The notes under the pieces are model-generated. The model worked only from the letters and a program-made list of their open reading frames with translations. It made no database searches and was not told the origin of the DNA. A stretch of 64,000 bases of DNA from a bacterium (GTDB lineage: Bacteria; Bdellovibrionota_C; UBA2361; SZUA-149; JAEUWB01), in the NCBI GenBank assembly GCA_016786595.1, contig JAEUWB010000011.1, positions 22,012 through 86,011 on the forward strand. The letters are read 5' to 3'. The position numbers and the translations under genes are program-made. Shown here piece after piece: positions 18,037-26,181 of this stretch. How positions within the stretch are numbered: the stretch's first letter is position 1; the number at the start of each line of letters is the position of its first letter.

Positions 18037-18066
18037 CTTAGGCTTGAACTTGAACTTGAACTTTTT
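18037..18066. repeat. TTAGGCTTGAACTTG interspersed repeat copy
   Basis: GCTTAGGCTTGAACTTGAAC followed by another TTGAA, ~40 bp after the truA stop. Inside are three head-to-tail CTTGAA units. Similar copies occur at 2522, 23456 and 58841. Confidence 0.5.
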
Positions 18067-18101
18067 CTTATCTTCAGTCTTCTTTGCTCCGTGTCCAGTC
18101 C

Positions 18102-18148
18102 TTAGAGCAATTCACTATTTTGCTACATAGAATCGCGAATTGCTCTAA
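18102..18148. other. 12-bp inverted repeat in the truA/PBP convergent gap
   Basis: TTAGAGCAATTC (18102-18113) pairs with GAATTGCTCTAA (18137-18148) around 23 nt. It overlaps the stop codon of the class A PBP gene on the minus strand. Probably part of transcription termination between convergent genes, though no T-run is evident. Confidence 0.4.
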
Positions 18149-20538
18149 TTCCCCAACAATCGGTCAAGCCAACTACGTCGATGCAGAGCTTGATTTGAAC
18201 CAAAGTCGCCGTGATCGTCACCTTCGTAATCTCTGCCACCCCGTCCACCATGCAGGCGACACTCAGTAACCGGTTCTGTGCCTTCAACGAAAACCTCTGT
18301 GACGACACTTTCTTGCTCGCAATCTTCGGTTGCAAGCATTCCACTTTGACTATCAACCTCCTTAAAAGTCACTCCTGGTGGTGGAATAAATCTGCCCTCC
18401 GGTTCAAGGCCTTTCACGCAGAGCATATATGAGGCCCAAATTGGCGCAGCTGCTTTTGCTCCGGTAAGTCGCAGTGGCGTGTTATCGTCAAAACCCAGCC
18501 AGACTACGGTCGCTAAATTTGGAGTAAAGCCAGCGAACCAAGCATCACGCAAATCATTTGTCGTTCCAGTTTTTCCTGCCGCGTCACCTTGGTAGCCCAT
18601 GCTGCGGATTACGTCTCCTGTCCCTGAATTTACAGCATCTTGAAGAATCGTCGTGAGCACATATACAGCTGCAGGTGACGCCAACTGCGTTTCAGAAATT
18701 GCAGCTCGGTGAGAGAGTTGCTCGCCATCTGCAACAGCTAATACTGGTCTAAGTGTCACTGCTGTACCACCATTTGCTAGGGCTGCATAGGCATGAATCA
18801 GTCTGAGCGGGCTAATTTCTCCAGCACCAAGCGCCAGCGCTGGCACGCGTGGGAGATTTGTACCAAAACCAAAGGCAGCGGCAGTCTGCGCAATAGCATC
18901 AATGCCGATTTTCTGCGCCAAATAAATTGTTGGTAAATTTAAAGAATGCATTAAAGCAAACCGTAGCGTTACGTCGCCTCGGTACTTATGGTCATAGTTT
19001 GCAGGAGACCAAGGGCCTGATCCGGGAATGTTAATTGTAGTCGGTTCGTCACTCAGGAGACTAGTCGTGCGCGCAACGCGGTATTGATTTAGCTTGCGGT
19101 CAAGTGCCGTTAAGTAAACAAAGGGTTTAAAAGTCGATCCCGGCTGACGTGATGCTAAATTGACGTGATCGAACTGATTTTTTGCGTAGTCTCGTCCACC
19201 GACCCAGGCACGGATTTCGCCAGTTTGGGGCACAACCGAAACAAGTGCCGCCTGCGCCGGAAGTTTGTGTTTGCCTAGATGTGGATAGGCTTTCTCAAGT
19301 TGGATTAAAGTACTACTCAACGCTTGCTCGGCACAGTTTTGATATTCACGGTCAAGCCCGGTGTAGATCTTCAACGGATTTTTTGTGTTTAAAATATCGC
19401 CTAAATAGTCACGCACTGATTTTTTGAGATAATCCAGAAAATATGGGGCCGGTGAGGCGAAATTGGTGTTTTTCGCAATCACGGTTTTCTGGCGCACGCT
19501 TTGGTCGTATTCGGATTTTGAAATTTTTTCTAATTCGAGCATTTTTTGTAGTACAAGATTGCGGCGCTGCACGGCGCGCTCAAGGTGACGGCGCGGGGAA
19601 TAGCGCGTTGGGCCTTTAACCAGGCCAGCCAAGAGTGCTGCTTCTGCCAAGCTTAATTCCGGTGCTTGCTTGTTGAAAAAGTAACGGCTTGCTTGCTGGA
19701 AGCCATGAATTGCAGTGTTGCCTTCTTGACCTAGGAAAACCTCGTTTAAGTAAAATTCAAGAATCTGATCTTTGCTAAATCCAAGCTCAATCAGCACGGC
19801 AGAAATTGCCTCAAAAGGCTTACGTAGAACTCCTGGCCAGGAGTTAAAAAATAAGTTTTTTGCTAACTGCTGAGTTAAAGTCGAACCTCCTTGGACAAAG
19901 GCGCCGCGACGGATATTGGTAAAAATCGCCCGAGTAATGCCTATTGGGTCGATGCCAAAATGGTAATAGAAACGCTCATCTTCAATGCTTAAAATCGCAC
20001 GGATTAAACTCTTGGGATAAGAACTTAGAGTTAATTGCGAGTTGATGCGACTTCCCTCAGAGCCAAGGATGCTTAATTGCTCCGGTTCCAGACTGACCTG
20101 AGAGAGATTGCGTTGGGCTTTGCGGTCATACAGGGTCTGAATACTGCCAGCGTTAATTGCGATATCAATTAGTTTGCTGGGGACATTTCCAGTATCGGCT
20201 GAAATGAATGAACGTAAATGAATACGGATTCCGTCTGGGGTCTCCTGATATTGTCCAGGTTGAAGCTCGAGTGTATTTAAGTCGACTTTTGAATACTGTA
20301 GGCGTGCTAGACGATCGAAGAGTTTAACCGCATTGACCTGTTGATCGAGGTGAAGCGGGAATGCACGACTTAAGATTAAGGAAGACTCTTCCAGATTGCG
20401 TTCGTGGATTTTATAAATCACCAGACGACGCATAAAAACCGAGCTGCCCCAGAGACAGAGCATAATCATGGCAGAGAGGGCCAAAAACCCTCGAAGCATG
20501 CGTTTTTTACGCGAACGTTTGCGCCTCTTCCTTGCCAT
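18145..20538 (-). CDS. Class A penicillin-binding protein (PBP1-type glycosyltransferase/transpeptidase)
   Basis: Polymerises and cross-links peptidoglycan. 797 residues: Arg/Lys-rich cytoplasmic start, one membrane anchor (~17-32), glycosyltransferase domain with EDERFYYHFGIDPIG and GGSTLTQQLAKNLFF, then the transpeptidase with SxxK in GSTFKPF, SxN in HSLNLPT and KTGTTND. A C-terminal extension after the transpeptidase is rich in Gly/Asp/His (RLHGGRGGRDYEGDD). The UvrB-like segment before the GT domain recalls PBP1b more than PBP1a. Divergent from yebC. Confidence 0.93.
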   Translation of the reverse strand: MARKRRKRSRKKRMLRGFLALSAMIMLCLWGSSVFMRRLVIYKIHERNLEESSLILSRAFPLHLDQQVNAVKLFDRLARLQYSKVDLNTLELQPGQYQETPDGIRIHLRSFISADTGNVPSKLIDIAINAGSIQTLYDRKAQRNLSQVSLEPEQLSILGSEGSRINSQLTLSSYPKSLIRAILSIEDERFYYHFGIDPIGITRAIFTNIRRGAFVQGGSTLTQQLAKNLFFNSWPGVLRKPFEAISAVLIELGFSKDQILEFYLNEVFLGQEGNTAIHGFQQASRYFFNKQAPELSLAEAALLAGLVKGPTRYSPRRHLERAVQRRNLVLQKMLELEKISKSEYDQSVRQKTVIAKNTNFASPAPYFLDYLKKSVRDYLGDILNTKNPLKIYTGLDREYQNCAEQALSSTLIQLEKAYPHLGKHKLPAQAALVSVVPQTGEIRAWVGGRDYAKNQFDHVNLASRQPGSTFKPFVYLTALDRKLNQYRVARTTSLLSDEPTTINIPGSGPWSPANYDHKYRGDVTLRFALMHSLNLPTIYLAQKIGIDAIAQTAAAFGFGTNLPRVPALALGAGEISPLRLIHAYAALANGGTAVTLRPVLAVADGEQLSHRAAISETQLASPAAVYVLTTILQDAVNSGTGDVIRSMGYQGDAAGKTGTTNDLRDAWFAGFTPNLATVVWLGFDDNTPLRLTGAKAAAPIWASYMLCVKGLEPEGRFIPPPGVTFKEVDSQSGMLATEDCEQESVVTEVFVEGTEPVTECRLHGGRGGRDYEGDDHGDFGSNQALHRRSWLDRLLGN

Positions 20539-20560
20539 TATTGCTTAAAATCCTTAATAG

Positions 20561-20591
20561 ACTTCTTTTGAATTTTTAATTCAAAAGAAGT
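20561..20591. other. 14-bp perfect hairpin upstream of the PBP gene
   Basis: ACTTCTTTTGAATT (20561-20574) pairs perfectly with 20578-20591 around 3 nt, in the divergent gap between the PBP gene and yebC. The left arm plus AATAG also occurs at 63906-63924. It may be an operator or a remnant terminator of a former gene. Confidence 0.4.
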
Positions 20592-20760
20592 TTAATGAGT
20601 AAGGTCCGTGCAGGGACCAGAGATTGATTTATCAGTTACCCCTGAGGGACACAAATAGCAGTAACACGAAGAACCCATGGCGGGGAATTTCTAGCTGGAT
20701 CAAGAGCTGAGTTTGCTGATATGCAACAAGAGATAAACGATCATTTAGTAGGGAAGTAAA

Positions 20761-21480
20761 ATGTCAGGTCATTCTAAGTGGAGCACAATTAAGCGTAAGA
20801 AGGGTGCTGCCGATGCAAAACGCGGCAAGATTTTCACTAAAGTCATTCATGAAATTTCTGTCGCAGTGCGCGAGGGGAAAAGTGGCGATGCGGCGAGTAA
20901 CCCCCGGTTGCGACTGGCTTTAGATAAAGCCAAGGCTTGTAATCTCCCTGGCGACACAGTGGATCGTGCAATTAAGCGCGCCCTTGGTGGTGAGGGAGCA
21001 GAGCAAAAAGAAGAAGTAACCTATGAAGGTTATGGCCCGGGGGGTGTTGCTGTCTTGGTTGAGACGATTACCGAGAATCGCAATCGTACAGTCGGCGAAG
21101 TGCGCCATGCTTTTACAAAATGTGGTGGTGCGCTTGGTGAGGCAGGTTGTGTGGGTTGGATGTTTAAAAAGAAAGGATTAATTGCGGTTAAAAAAGAAGC
21201 GATCGAGGAAGAGGCCTTATTGGAACTTGTCTTAGGAGCAGGTGCTGAGGATGTCAGCGACGCAGGCGAGCTTTGGGAGGTGATCTGCGAACAGCAAGAT
21301 TTTATTAATGTGAAAACGGCAATTGATGCCGGTAAACTTAGCCCTGAACTTGCTGAAGTGACGATGATTCCGGCCACGCGCGTTGCGTTAGAAGGTAAAA
21401 ATGCAGAGCAGATGGAAAGATTGATAGAAATGCTTGATGAGTTGGACGATGTGATGAACGTTTCAACTAATGCCGAGTAG
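20761..21480 (+). CDS. YebC/PmpR family protein
   Basis: YebC-family proteins act as DNA-binding regulators (PmpR) and, in more recent work, help ribosomes through proline stretches. The product (239 residues) begins with the diagnostic GHSKWSTIKRKKGAADAKRG and contains NPRLRLALDKAKACNLPGDT and GYGPGGVAVLVE. GGGAAG lies 6 bp before the ATG. It leads a yebC-ruvA-ruvB cluster; the stop is 2 bp before ruvA. Confidence 0.94.
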   Translation: MSGHSKWSTIKRKKGAADAKRGKIFTKVIHEISVAVREGKSGDAASNPRLRLALDKAKACNLPGDTVDRAIKRALGGEGAEQKEEVTYEGYGPGGVAVLVETITENRNRTVGEVRHAFTKCGGALGEAGCVGWMFKKKGLIAVKKEAIEEEALLELVLGAGAEDVSDAGELWEVICEQQDFINVKTAIDAGKLSPELAEVTMIPATRVALEGKNAEQMERLIEMLDELDDVMNVSTNAE

Positions 21481-21482
21481 TT

Positions 21483-22127
21483 ATGATTGCTAGTTTGTCG
21501 GGAAATATCTCAATGCGCACGCAAGACCGGGTAATTCTCGCGGTGCAGGGCGTTGGCTACGAGGTGCAAATTGGCTCACGTTTACTCGAGGTGCTAGGTC
21601 CAGTTGGTTCGAAGGCTGAACTGATTGTTTATACAGATGTAAAAGAAAACGCGATTACGCTTTATGGATTTCAAAATCATAGCGAACGCGAAATGTTTTT
21701 AATGCTTAAGCGTGTACAGGGTATTGGCTCAAAAATCGCCCTAGGAATTACTTCGGTCTTAACGCCGGCAGAGCTACTTGGTGCGATTGCGCGTGAGGAT
21801 CTACGTGCTTTGACCAATATTCCAGGCATCGGCAAGAAAACGGCTGAACGAATTATTATTGAGCTCCGTGAATTAGTACGTTCCATGGCACAGGGTAATT
21901 TAAGCAACCTCGATGGTTTTGAACCGGCAGCTACCCCAGGCTTAAAAATCGTTCGCTCGCAAACTCCGGCAAGTAGTCGATCGGATGCGGTAATGGCGCT
22001 CGAAAAGCTTGGTTTTAGTCTGGACCGTGCTGAGCGTGCTGTGAATAGTGCCCTTTCGGCTTTATCTGCCGAGAAGCATTCCGATGCCGGTGAAGTTTTA
22101 AAGGAAGCACTACTCCATTTGGGGTAA
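21483..22127 (+). CDS. ruvA: Holliday junction DNA helicase subunit RuvA
   Basis: RuvA binds four-way junctions and loads RuvB. The 214-residue protein has the N-terminal OB-fold (MIASLSGNISMRTQDRVILA), tandem helix-hairpin-helix motifs (LKRVQGIGSKIALGI and LTNIPGIGKKTAERI) and a C-terminal RuvB-binding three-helix domain (~160-214, SDAVMALEKLGFSLDRAERA). Directly follows yebC. No ruvC lies in the cluster. Confidence 0.95.
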   Translation: MIASLSGNISMRTQDRVILAVQGVGYEVQIGSRLLEVLGPVGSKAELIVYTDVKENAITLYGFQNHSEREMFLMLKRVQGIGSKIALGITSVLTPAELLGAIAREDLRALTNIPGIGKKTAERIIIELRELVRSMAQGNLSNLDGFEPAATPGLKIVRSQTPASSRSDAVMALEKLGFSLDRAERAVNSALSALSAEKHSDAGEVLKEALLHLG

Positions 22128-22171
22128 TGCAAATTGCATTGACGTTCCCTGGTTTTATCTTTCTTTATTCG

Positions 22172-22236
22172 TGTCATCCTGAGCTAAGCGACGAGCCATT
22201 TTTGGCGAGAAGAGCAGTCAAATGGATCTCCAAGGA
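22172..22236. repeat. Degenerate GTCATCCTGAGC-type interspersed repeat
   Basis: Begins GTCATCCTGAGCTAAGCGAC and ends with AATGGATCTCCAAGG, in the ruvA-ruvB gap. It matches the head and tail words of the widespread bacterial intergenic repeat (GTCATCCTGAGCGAAGCGAAGGATCT-like). Other copies in this window are near 14534, 23519 and 48669. Confidence 0.5.
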
Positions 22237-22351
22237 ATGCGCGCAAATTGTAACCTGCAATTACGCTTGAAGTACTCTTTCTACATTACAATTACTCACA
22301 ATTATTTCTATATTGCATTTACCATAATAAACGAACTATTCTGACAGCATT

Positions 22352-23446
22352 ATGTCAGATGAAGTAGTAGTTCCATCGCCGGCAGACGATCAAAGCTTTT
22401 ATGGCCAGGAGGGTTTTGCCTTTAGATCTTACGTCGACCCGGTGGTAAACGAGAACCTCGATACTTTTCAGAACAATCTACGCCCAAGGCAGATCGATGA
22501 GTATATCGGACAAAGTAAGGTCCGAGAGAATATTCAAATCGCAATTTCTGCTGCCCGTCGCAGGAGTGATGCTCTGGATCACGTGCTCCTTTATGGGCCC
22601 CCTGGTCTAGGAAAAACTTCTCTTGCTCAAGTAATTGCACGGGAGCTTGGAGTAGGGTTTAAGGCTACTTCTGGTCCTGTGTTGGAACGGCCTGGTGATT
22701 TAGCTGCGATTCTCTCGGGGCTTAGTGAAAAGGATGTGCTTTTTATCGATGAAATTCATCGCTTAAACCGAGTTGTTGAGGAAATTCTCTATCCAGCCAT
22801 GGAAGACTCGGCGATTGATATTATCGTCGGCCAAGGCCCTGCAGCACGATCGGTCCGCTTGAGTTTAAAACCTTTTACTTTGATTGGCGCGACAACCCGC
22901 ATTGGGCTTCTCACATCACCACTTAGAAATCGCTTTGGCATTGTGGAAAGACTTGATTTTTATCAGCCTGAAGAACTCGCACAAATTGTTAAGCGCTCGG
23001 CGACAATTCTTGGTGTGAAGATCGAAGACGGTGGGGCCGAAGAGTTAGCACAGCGTTCGCGTGGAACTCCACGCCTTGTTAACCGCCTATTAAAACGTGC
23101 CCGTGACTTTGCAGAAGAATATTCGGATGGGACAATCTCGCGTAAGGTGGCTGTGCAAGCACTGGCCTTGCTTGAGGTTGACGCCTTAGGGCTTGATAAA
23201 ATGGACCGGCTCTTGCTTGAAACAGTAATTGACAAATTTTACGGTGGCCCTGTTGGCGTAGAAACAATTGCAGCAGCGATGAGTGAAGACCGCGGCACAA
23301 TTGAAGATGTTTACGAACCTTATCTCTTGCAGCAGGGTTTTATTATCCGCACACCGCGTGGTCGCGAAGTTACAGAGCGCGCCTATGAGCATCTCGGGCG
23401 TAAGAAAGTTGCTAGTTCTAGCCCACTGCCACTTTTTGAGAAGTAA
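22352..23446 (+). CDS. ruvB: Holliday junction branch-migration ATPase RuvB
   Basis: Hexameric AAA+ motor driving branch migration. 364 residues: Walker [12 protein letters not shown], Walker B FIDEIHRL, sensor motif [18 protein letters not shown], and a C-terminal winged helix ending with [17 protein letters not shown]. An N-terminal ~25-residue tail precedes [13 protein letters not shown]. Separated from ruvA by 224 bp containing a repeat, so possibly its own promoter. Confidence 0.97.
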   Translation: MSDEVVVPSPADDQSFYGQEGFAFRSYVDPVVNENLDTFQNNLRPRQIDEYIGQSKVRENIQIAISAARRRSDALDHVLLYGPPGLGKTSLAQVIARELGVGFKATSGPVLERPGDLAAILSGLSEKDVLFIDEIHRLNRVVEEILYPAMEDSAIDIIVGQGPAARSVRLSLKPFTLIGATTRIGLLTSPLRNRFGIVERLDFYQPEELAQIVKRSATILGVKIEDGGAEELAQRSRGTPRLVNRLLKRARDFAEEYSDGTISRKVAVQALALLEVDALGLDKMDRLLLETVIDKFYGGPVGVETIAAAMSEDRGTIEDVYEPYLLQQGFIIRTPRGREVTERAYEHLGRKKVASSSPLPLFEK

Positions 23447-23455
23447 TACAGTTCT

Positions 23456-23490
23456 AAGCTTAGTTTGCACTTGAATTTGCTTTGAACTTT
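23456..23490. repeat. Diverged TTAGTTTGCACTTGAATTTG copy
   Basis: AAGCTTAGTTTGCACTTGAA then TTTGCTTTGAAC, ~10 bp after the ruvB stop; weaker member of the CTTGAACTTG motif family. Confidence 0.4.
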
Positions 23491-23518
23491 TAACGGACCA
23501 AACGACCCGGCAGCGATT

Positions 23519-23590
23519 TGTCATCCTGTGTGAGTTTCATGTGAATATAAATGAACATGAAACGAGTCGAATGGATCTCGAAATGATCCG
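23519..23590. repeat. GTCATCCTG repeat copy with internal hairpin
   Basis: Starts GTCATCCTGTGTGAG and ends TCGAATGGATCTCGAAATGA. Between them GTTTCATGT and ACATGAAAC form a 9-bp stem. It lies in the 261-bp gap after ruvB, downstream of a TTGCACTTGAATTTG repeat copy (23456-23490). Confidence 0.5.
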
Positions 23591-23707
23591 TGTTGATACT
23601 GCGCCAAAAAGTGAAACGACCTAGGCTACAAGCTTAAACAATGTTGATTTCGGCAATCAGTCAAGAGCAGGCTTGATCGTAGTAATTACACAGAGTAAAT
23701 TACGCAG

Positions 23708-25930
23708 ATGAAGTCAAATGAAATCCCAGAGACAAAAGAGCAGGAATTAAATCCAATTCCGATTACCTTATTGCTCGGGTTAATTGGACTTGCCACCTAT
23801 CTTTTATACGTTTCTCGCGCTGGTGGGGATGAACCACTTGGGTCGGGCGTTGGTTTTTTCCTCTTAATCAACGTTAATATTATTGCTTTGCTGATTTTAG
23901 CGTTTTTGATTTTCAGAAACGTGGTTAAACTGATTTTAGACAGGCGCAGAAAAATTTTAGGCTCCCGCCTACGTTCGCGATTAGTCTCAATTTTTGTGCT
24001 GCTCACATTAATTCCCGCCGGAATTTATTTTACCTTTGCCAAAGGCACATTTGAATCGTTAATGCGCTCGTGGTTTTCGCCCAAAGTTTCGAAAGCCGTT
24101 GACGATGCTTTTGAGGTTGCACGGCTGTACTACGAACAACAGGAAAATGCGCTGAGTCAGGCAGGTAAGCGTATCAGTCTTGAATTTGAAACTGAACTTG
24201 TGCGCGACGGCACTTGTGGGAAATCACCTGCTAAGCGCAGCCTGGTTGAGGCAACGCTGAATAAAAAAATTGCTCAAACCTTCACTCAGACTGAGGAATT
24301 AAGCGCCGGGGCGCTGCTCCTTGATGAAAATGGCGCGACGATTTTATCAAGCGGCTTGGCAAATAGCAATCAGGGATTGTCTGAGCAGAATCTGGCTTTA
24401 GTGAAGCTAGGGACGGCTAAAACCGGACCCGAGGGCGATTTAATTCGTGGGTATTACCCTGTGCTTTGTCCCGGGGAAAGTTCGCCAGCTTTGATTTTAG
24501 TGCTCACCGTAAAGCTCCCACAGGAGGTCTTGTCCTATCTTTCAACGATCGTTGATGGCACTGACGAGTATCGGGAACTTTTACTGTTTAAGCGCCCGTT
24601 ATATTCAAGCTATTTTTTAACTTTATCGATCTTTTCTCTACTTGTAGTTTTTACGGCGATTTGGCTGGGGTTTTATTTGGCAAAAAGTCTGGTCGGGCCG
24701 ATGCGCATGTTGCTCGAGGGCACTTCAGCGGTTGCCCGCGGGAATCTAGATATTATCTTGCCTGAGGCTGGTGATGATGAGCTTTCGATCTTAACTAAAT
24801 CATTTAACCAGATGACTTCTGATTTAAAGAATACAACTTCTGAGCTTGAAGAGCGCAGGCGTTACATGGAAGCGGTGCTGGCAACTGTCGAAGTTGGCGT
24901 GATCTCGGTTGCTGTTACAGGACAGGTCACGACAATTAATCATGAAGCTGCAGAAATTTTAGAATGTGGTGGGGCTGAACGCGTAATCGGTGAGCAAGAG
25001 TCAAAAGTGTTGCCTCAAGTTTTTGTCGATAAGCTAAGGGAATTGCGTGCTGAAATTGCCGAATCCCATGAACTAGTTGGAGTATCAGCCTTGGCGCTTC
25101 CTGGAAAGGACCGCGTTAAAGACTTGCAGGTTACGCTGAGTGTCCTCGTCAGTGAACATGATCACAATGTGGTACTTGGACATGTTGTTTTAATTGATGA
25201 TGTAACTGAGCTTTTAAGTGCGCAGCGTCTTGCCGCCTGGCGTGAAGTAGCACGTCGCATTGCGCACGAAGTCAAAAATCCACTCACCCCGATTCAACTT
25301 AGCGCCGAGCGCATTAAGCGTAAAATTGCCAAATCTGAAATCGATACACAGACGTTTTCGGAGAGTGCTGATTTGATTATTTCTCAAGTTGAGACGTTGC
25401 GAAAACTAGTCAACGAGTTTTCACAATTTGCACGGATGCCGCGTCTGCAGCGGGCTGCCGTGGATTTAAATGAAATTGCGCTTGAAGTAGTGAGTTTATA
25501 TAAGTCTGCACATGGCAATATTCGCTTCGAAATGGAGTGTAGCCGACTGCCCATTATGCAGCTTGACCGCGAGCAGATTAAGCGCGCCTTGGTGAACTTG
25601 TTTGAAAACGCCTGTGAAAGTATCAAGGAGAGATTTGCCGCCGTGTCTAGCACTGGGTCTGGTGGGGCGATTTGTTTACGCACGCGCTTGCTCGAAGAGT
25701 TATCAATTGTGCAAGTTGAGATTGAAGATAACGGCATTGGGGTTGATAAGGCGAAAGTCGAGCAAATTTTTGAGCCTTACGTGACAACAAAAAAGGGCGG
25801 TACGGGACTTGGGCTTTCGATTGTGCGCACAGTCGTAAATGATCATAATGGTTTTATTCGTGTGCGTGCTAATCCTATGGAAGGGGCGACTTTTATCATT
25901 GAATTGCCGGTAACGGAACAAGGCGAGTAG
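23708..25930 (+). CDS. NtrY-like sensor histidine kinase
   Basis: 740 residues. Three N-terminal membrane helices (~19-38, 50-75, 88-108), an extracytoplasmic sensing region (~110-295), a fourth helix (~300-322), HAMP, a PAS domain (~395-500), HisKA with RIAHEVKNPLTP (His520), and HATPase_c with FENACESI, EDNGIGVD and KGGTGLGLSIVR. This layout is that of NtrY, which senses nitrogen or envelope state and phosphorylates NtrX. The usual ntrX gene is not downstream; the next gene is unrelated. Confidence 0.9.
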   Translation: MKSNEIPETKEQELNPIPITLLLGLIGLATYLLYVSRAGGDEPLGSGVGFFLLINVNIIALLILAFLIFRNVVKLILDRRRKILGSRLRSRLVSIFVLLTLIPAGIYFTFAKGTFESLMRSWFSPKVSKAVDDAFEVARLYYEQQENALSQAGKRISLEFETELVRDGTCGKSPAKRSLVEATLNKKIAQTFTQTEELSAGALLLDENGATILSSGLANSNQGLSEQNLALVKLGTAKTGPEGDLIRGYYPVLCPGESSPALILVLTVKLPQEVLSYLSTIVDGTDEYRELLLFKRPLYSSYFLTLSIFSLLVVFTAIWLGFYLAKSLVGPMRMLLEGTSAVARGNLDIILPEAGDDELSILTKSFNQMTSDLKNTTSELEERRRYMEAVLATVEVGVISVAVTGQVTTINHEAAEILECGGAERVIGEQESKVLPQVFVDKLRELRAEIAESHELVGVSALALPGKDRVKDLQVTLSVLVSEHDHNVVLGHVVLIDDVTELLSAQRLAAWREVARRIAHEVKNPLTPIQLSAERIKRKIAKSEIDTQTFSESADLIISQVETLRKLVNEFSQFARMPRLQRAAVDLNEIALEVVSLYKSAHGNIRFEMECSRLPIMQLDREQIKRALVNLFENACESIKERFAAVSSTGSGGAICLRTRLLEELSIVQVEIEDNGIGVDKAKVEQIFEPYVTTKKGGTGLGLSIVRTVVNDHNGFIRVRANPMEGATFIIELPVTEQGE

Positions 25931-26102
25931 AATTGAGGTTTACCAGCTTTTATGCTATCTCCTGGCATCCTATTTGCTCTTTAAAAATTCAATCCCGGTA
26001 GACAAATTCATCACATCTCAACAGGTTTTCTCGCATTTGTTTGCAGAAATTTTTTCCAGGAATCTCTCTGAGGTGTGACTGCTATATTTTAAAGGTTTTT
26101 TT

Positions 26103-26146
26103 AAAGCTGTTCTCTTCTTGACGTAGCTTAAGAAGAGAACAGCTTT
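26103..26146. promoter_or_regulatory. 17-bp perfect inverted repeat before the helical-repeat gene
   Basis: AAAGCTGTTCTCTTCTT (26103-26119) pairs exactly with 26130-26146 around 10 nt. It ends 35 bp before the ATG at 26182 and is preceded by seven T. It might terminate transcription from the kinase gene, or be an operator or RNA hairpin for the next gene. Confidence 0.5.
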
Positions 26147-26181
26147 CCGTAGGAATAGCGGAGTTGTGTCTGGAAAACATC

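Noticed and set aside
21677..22177. A 166-codon minus-strand frame
   Set aside because: Antisense to ruvA with Ser/Arg-rich noise.
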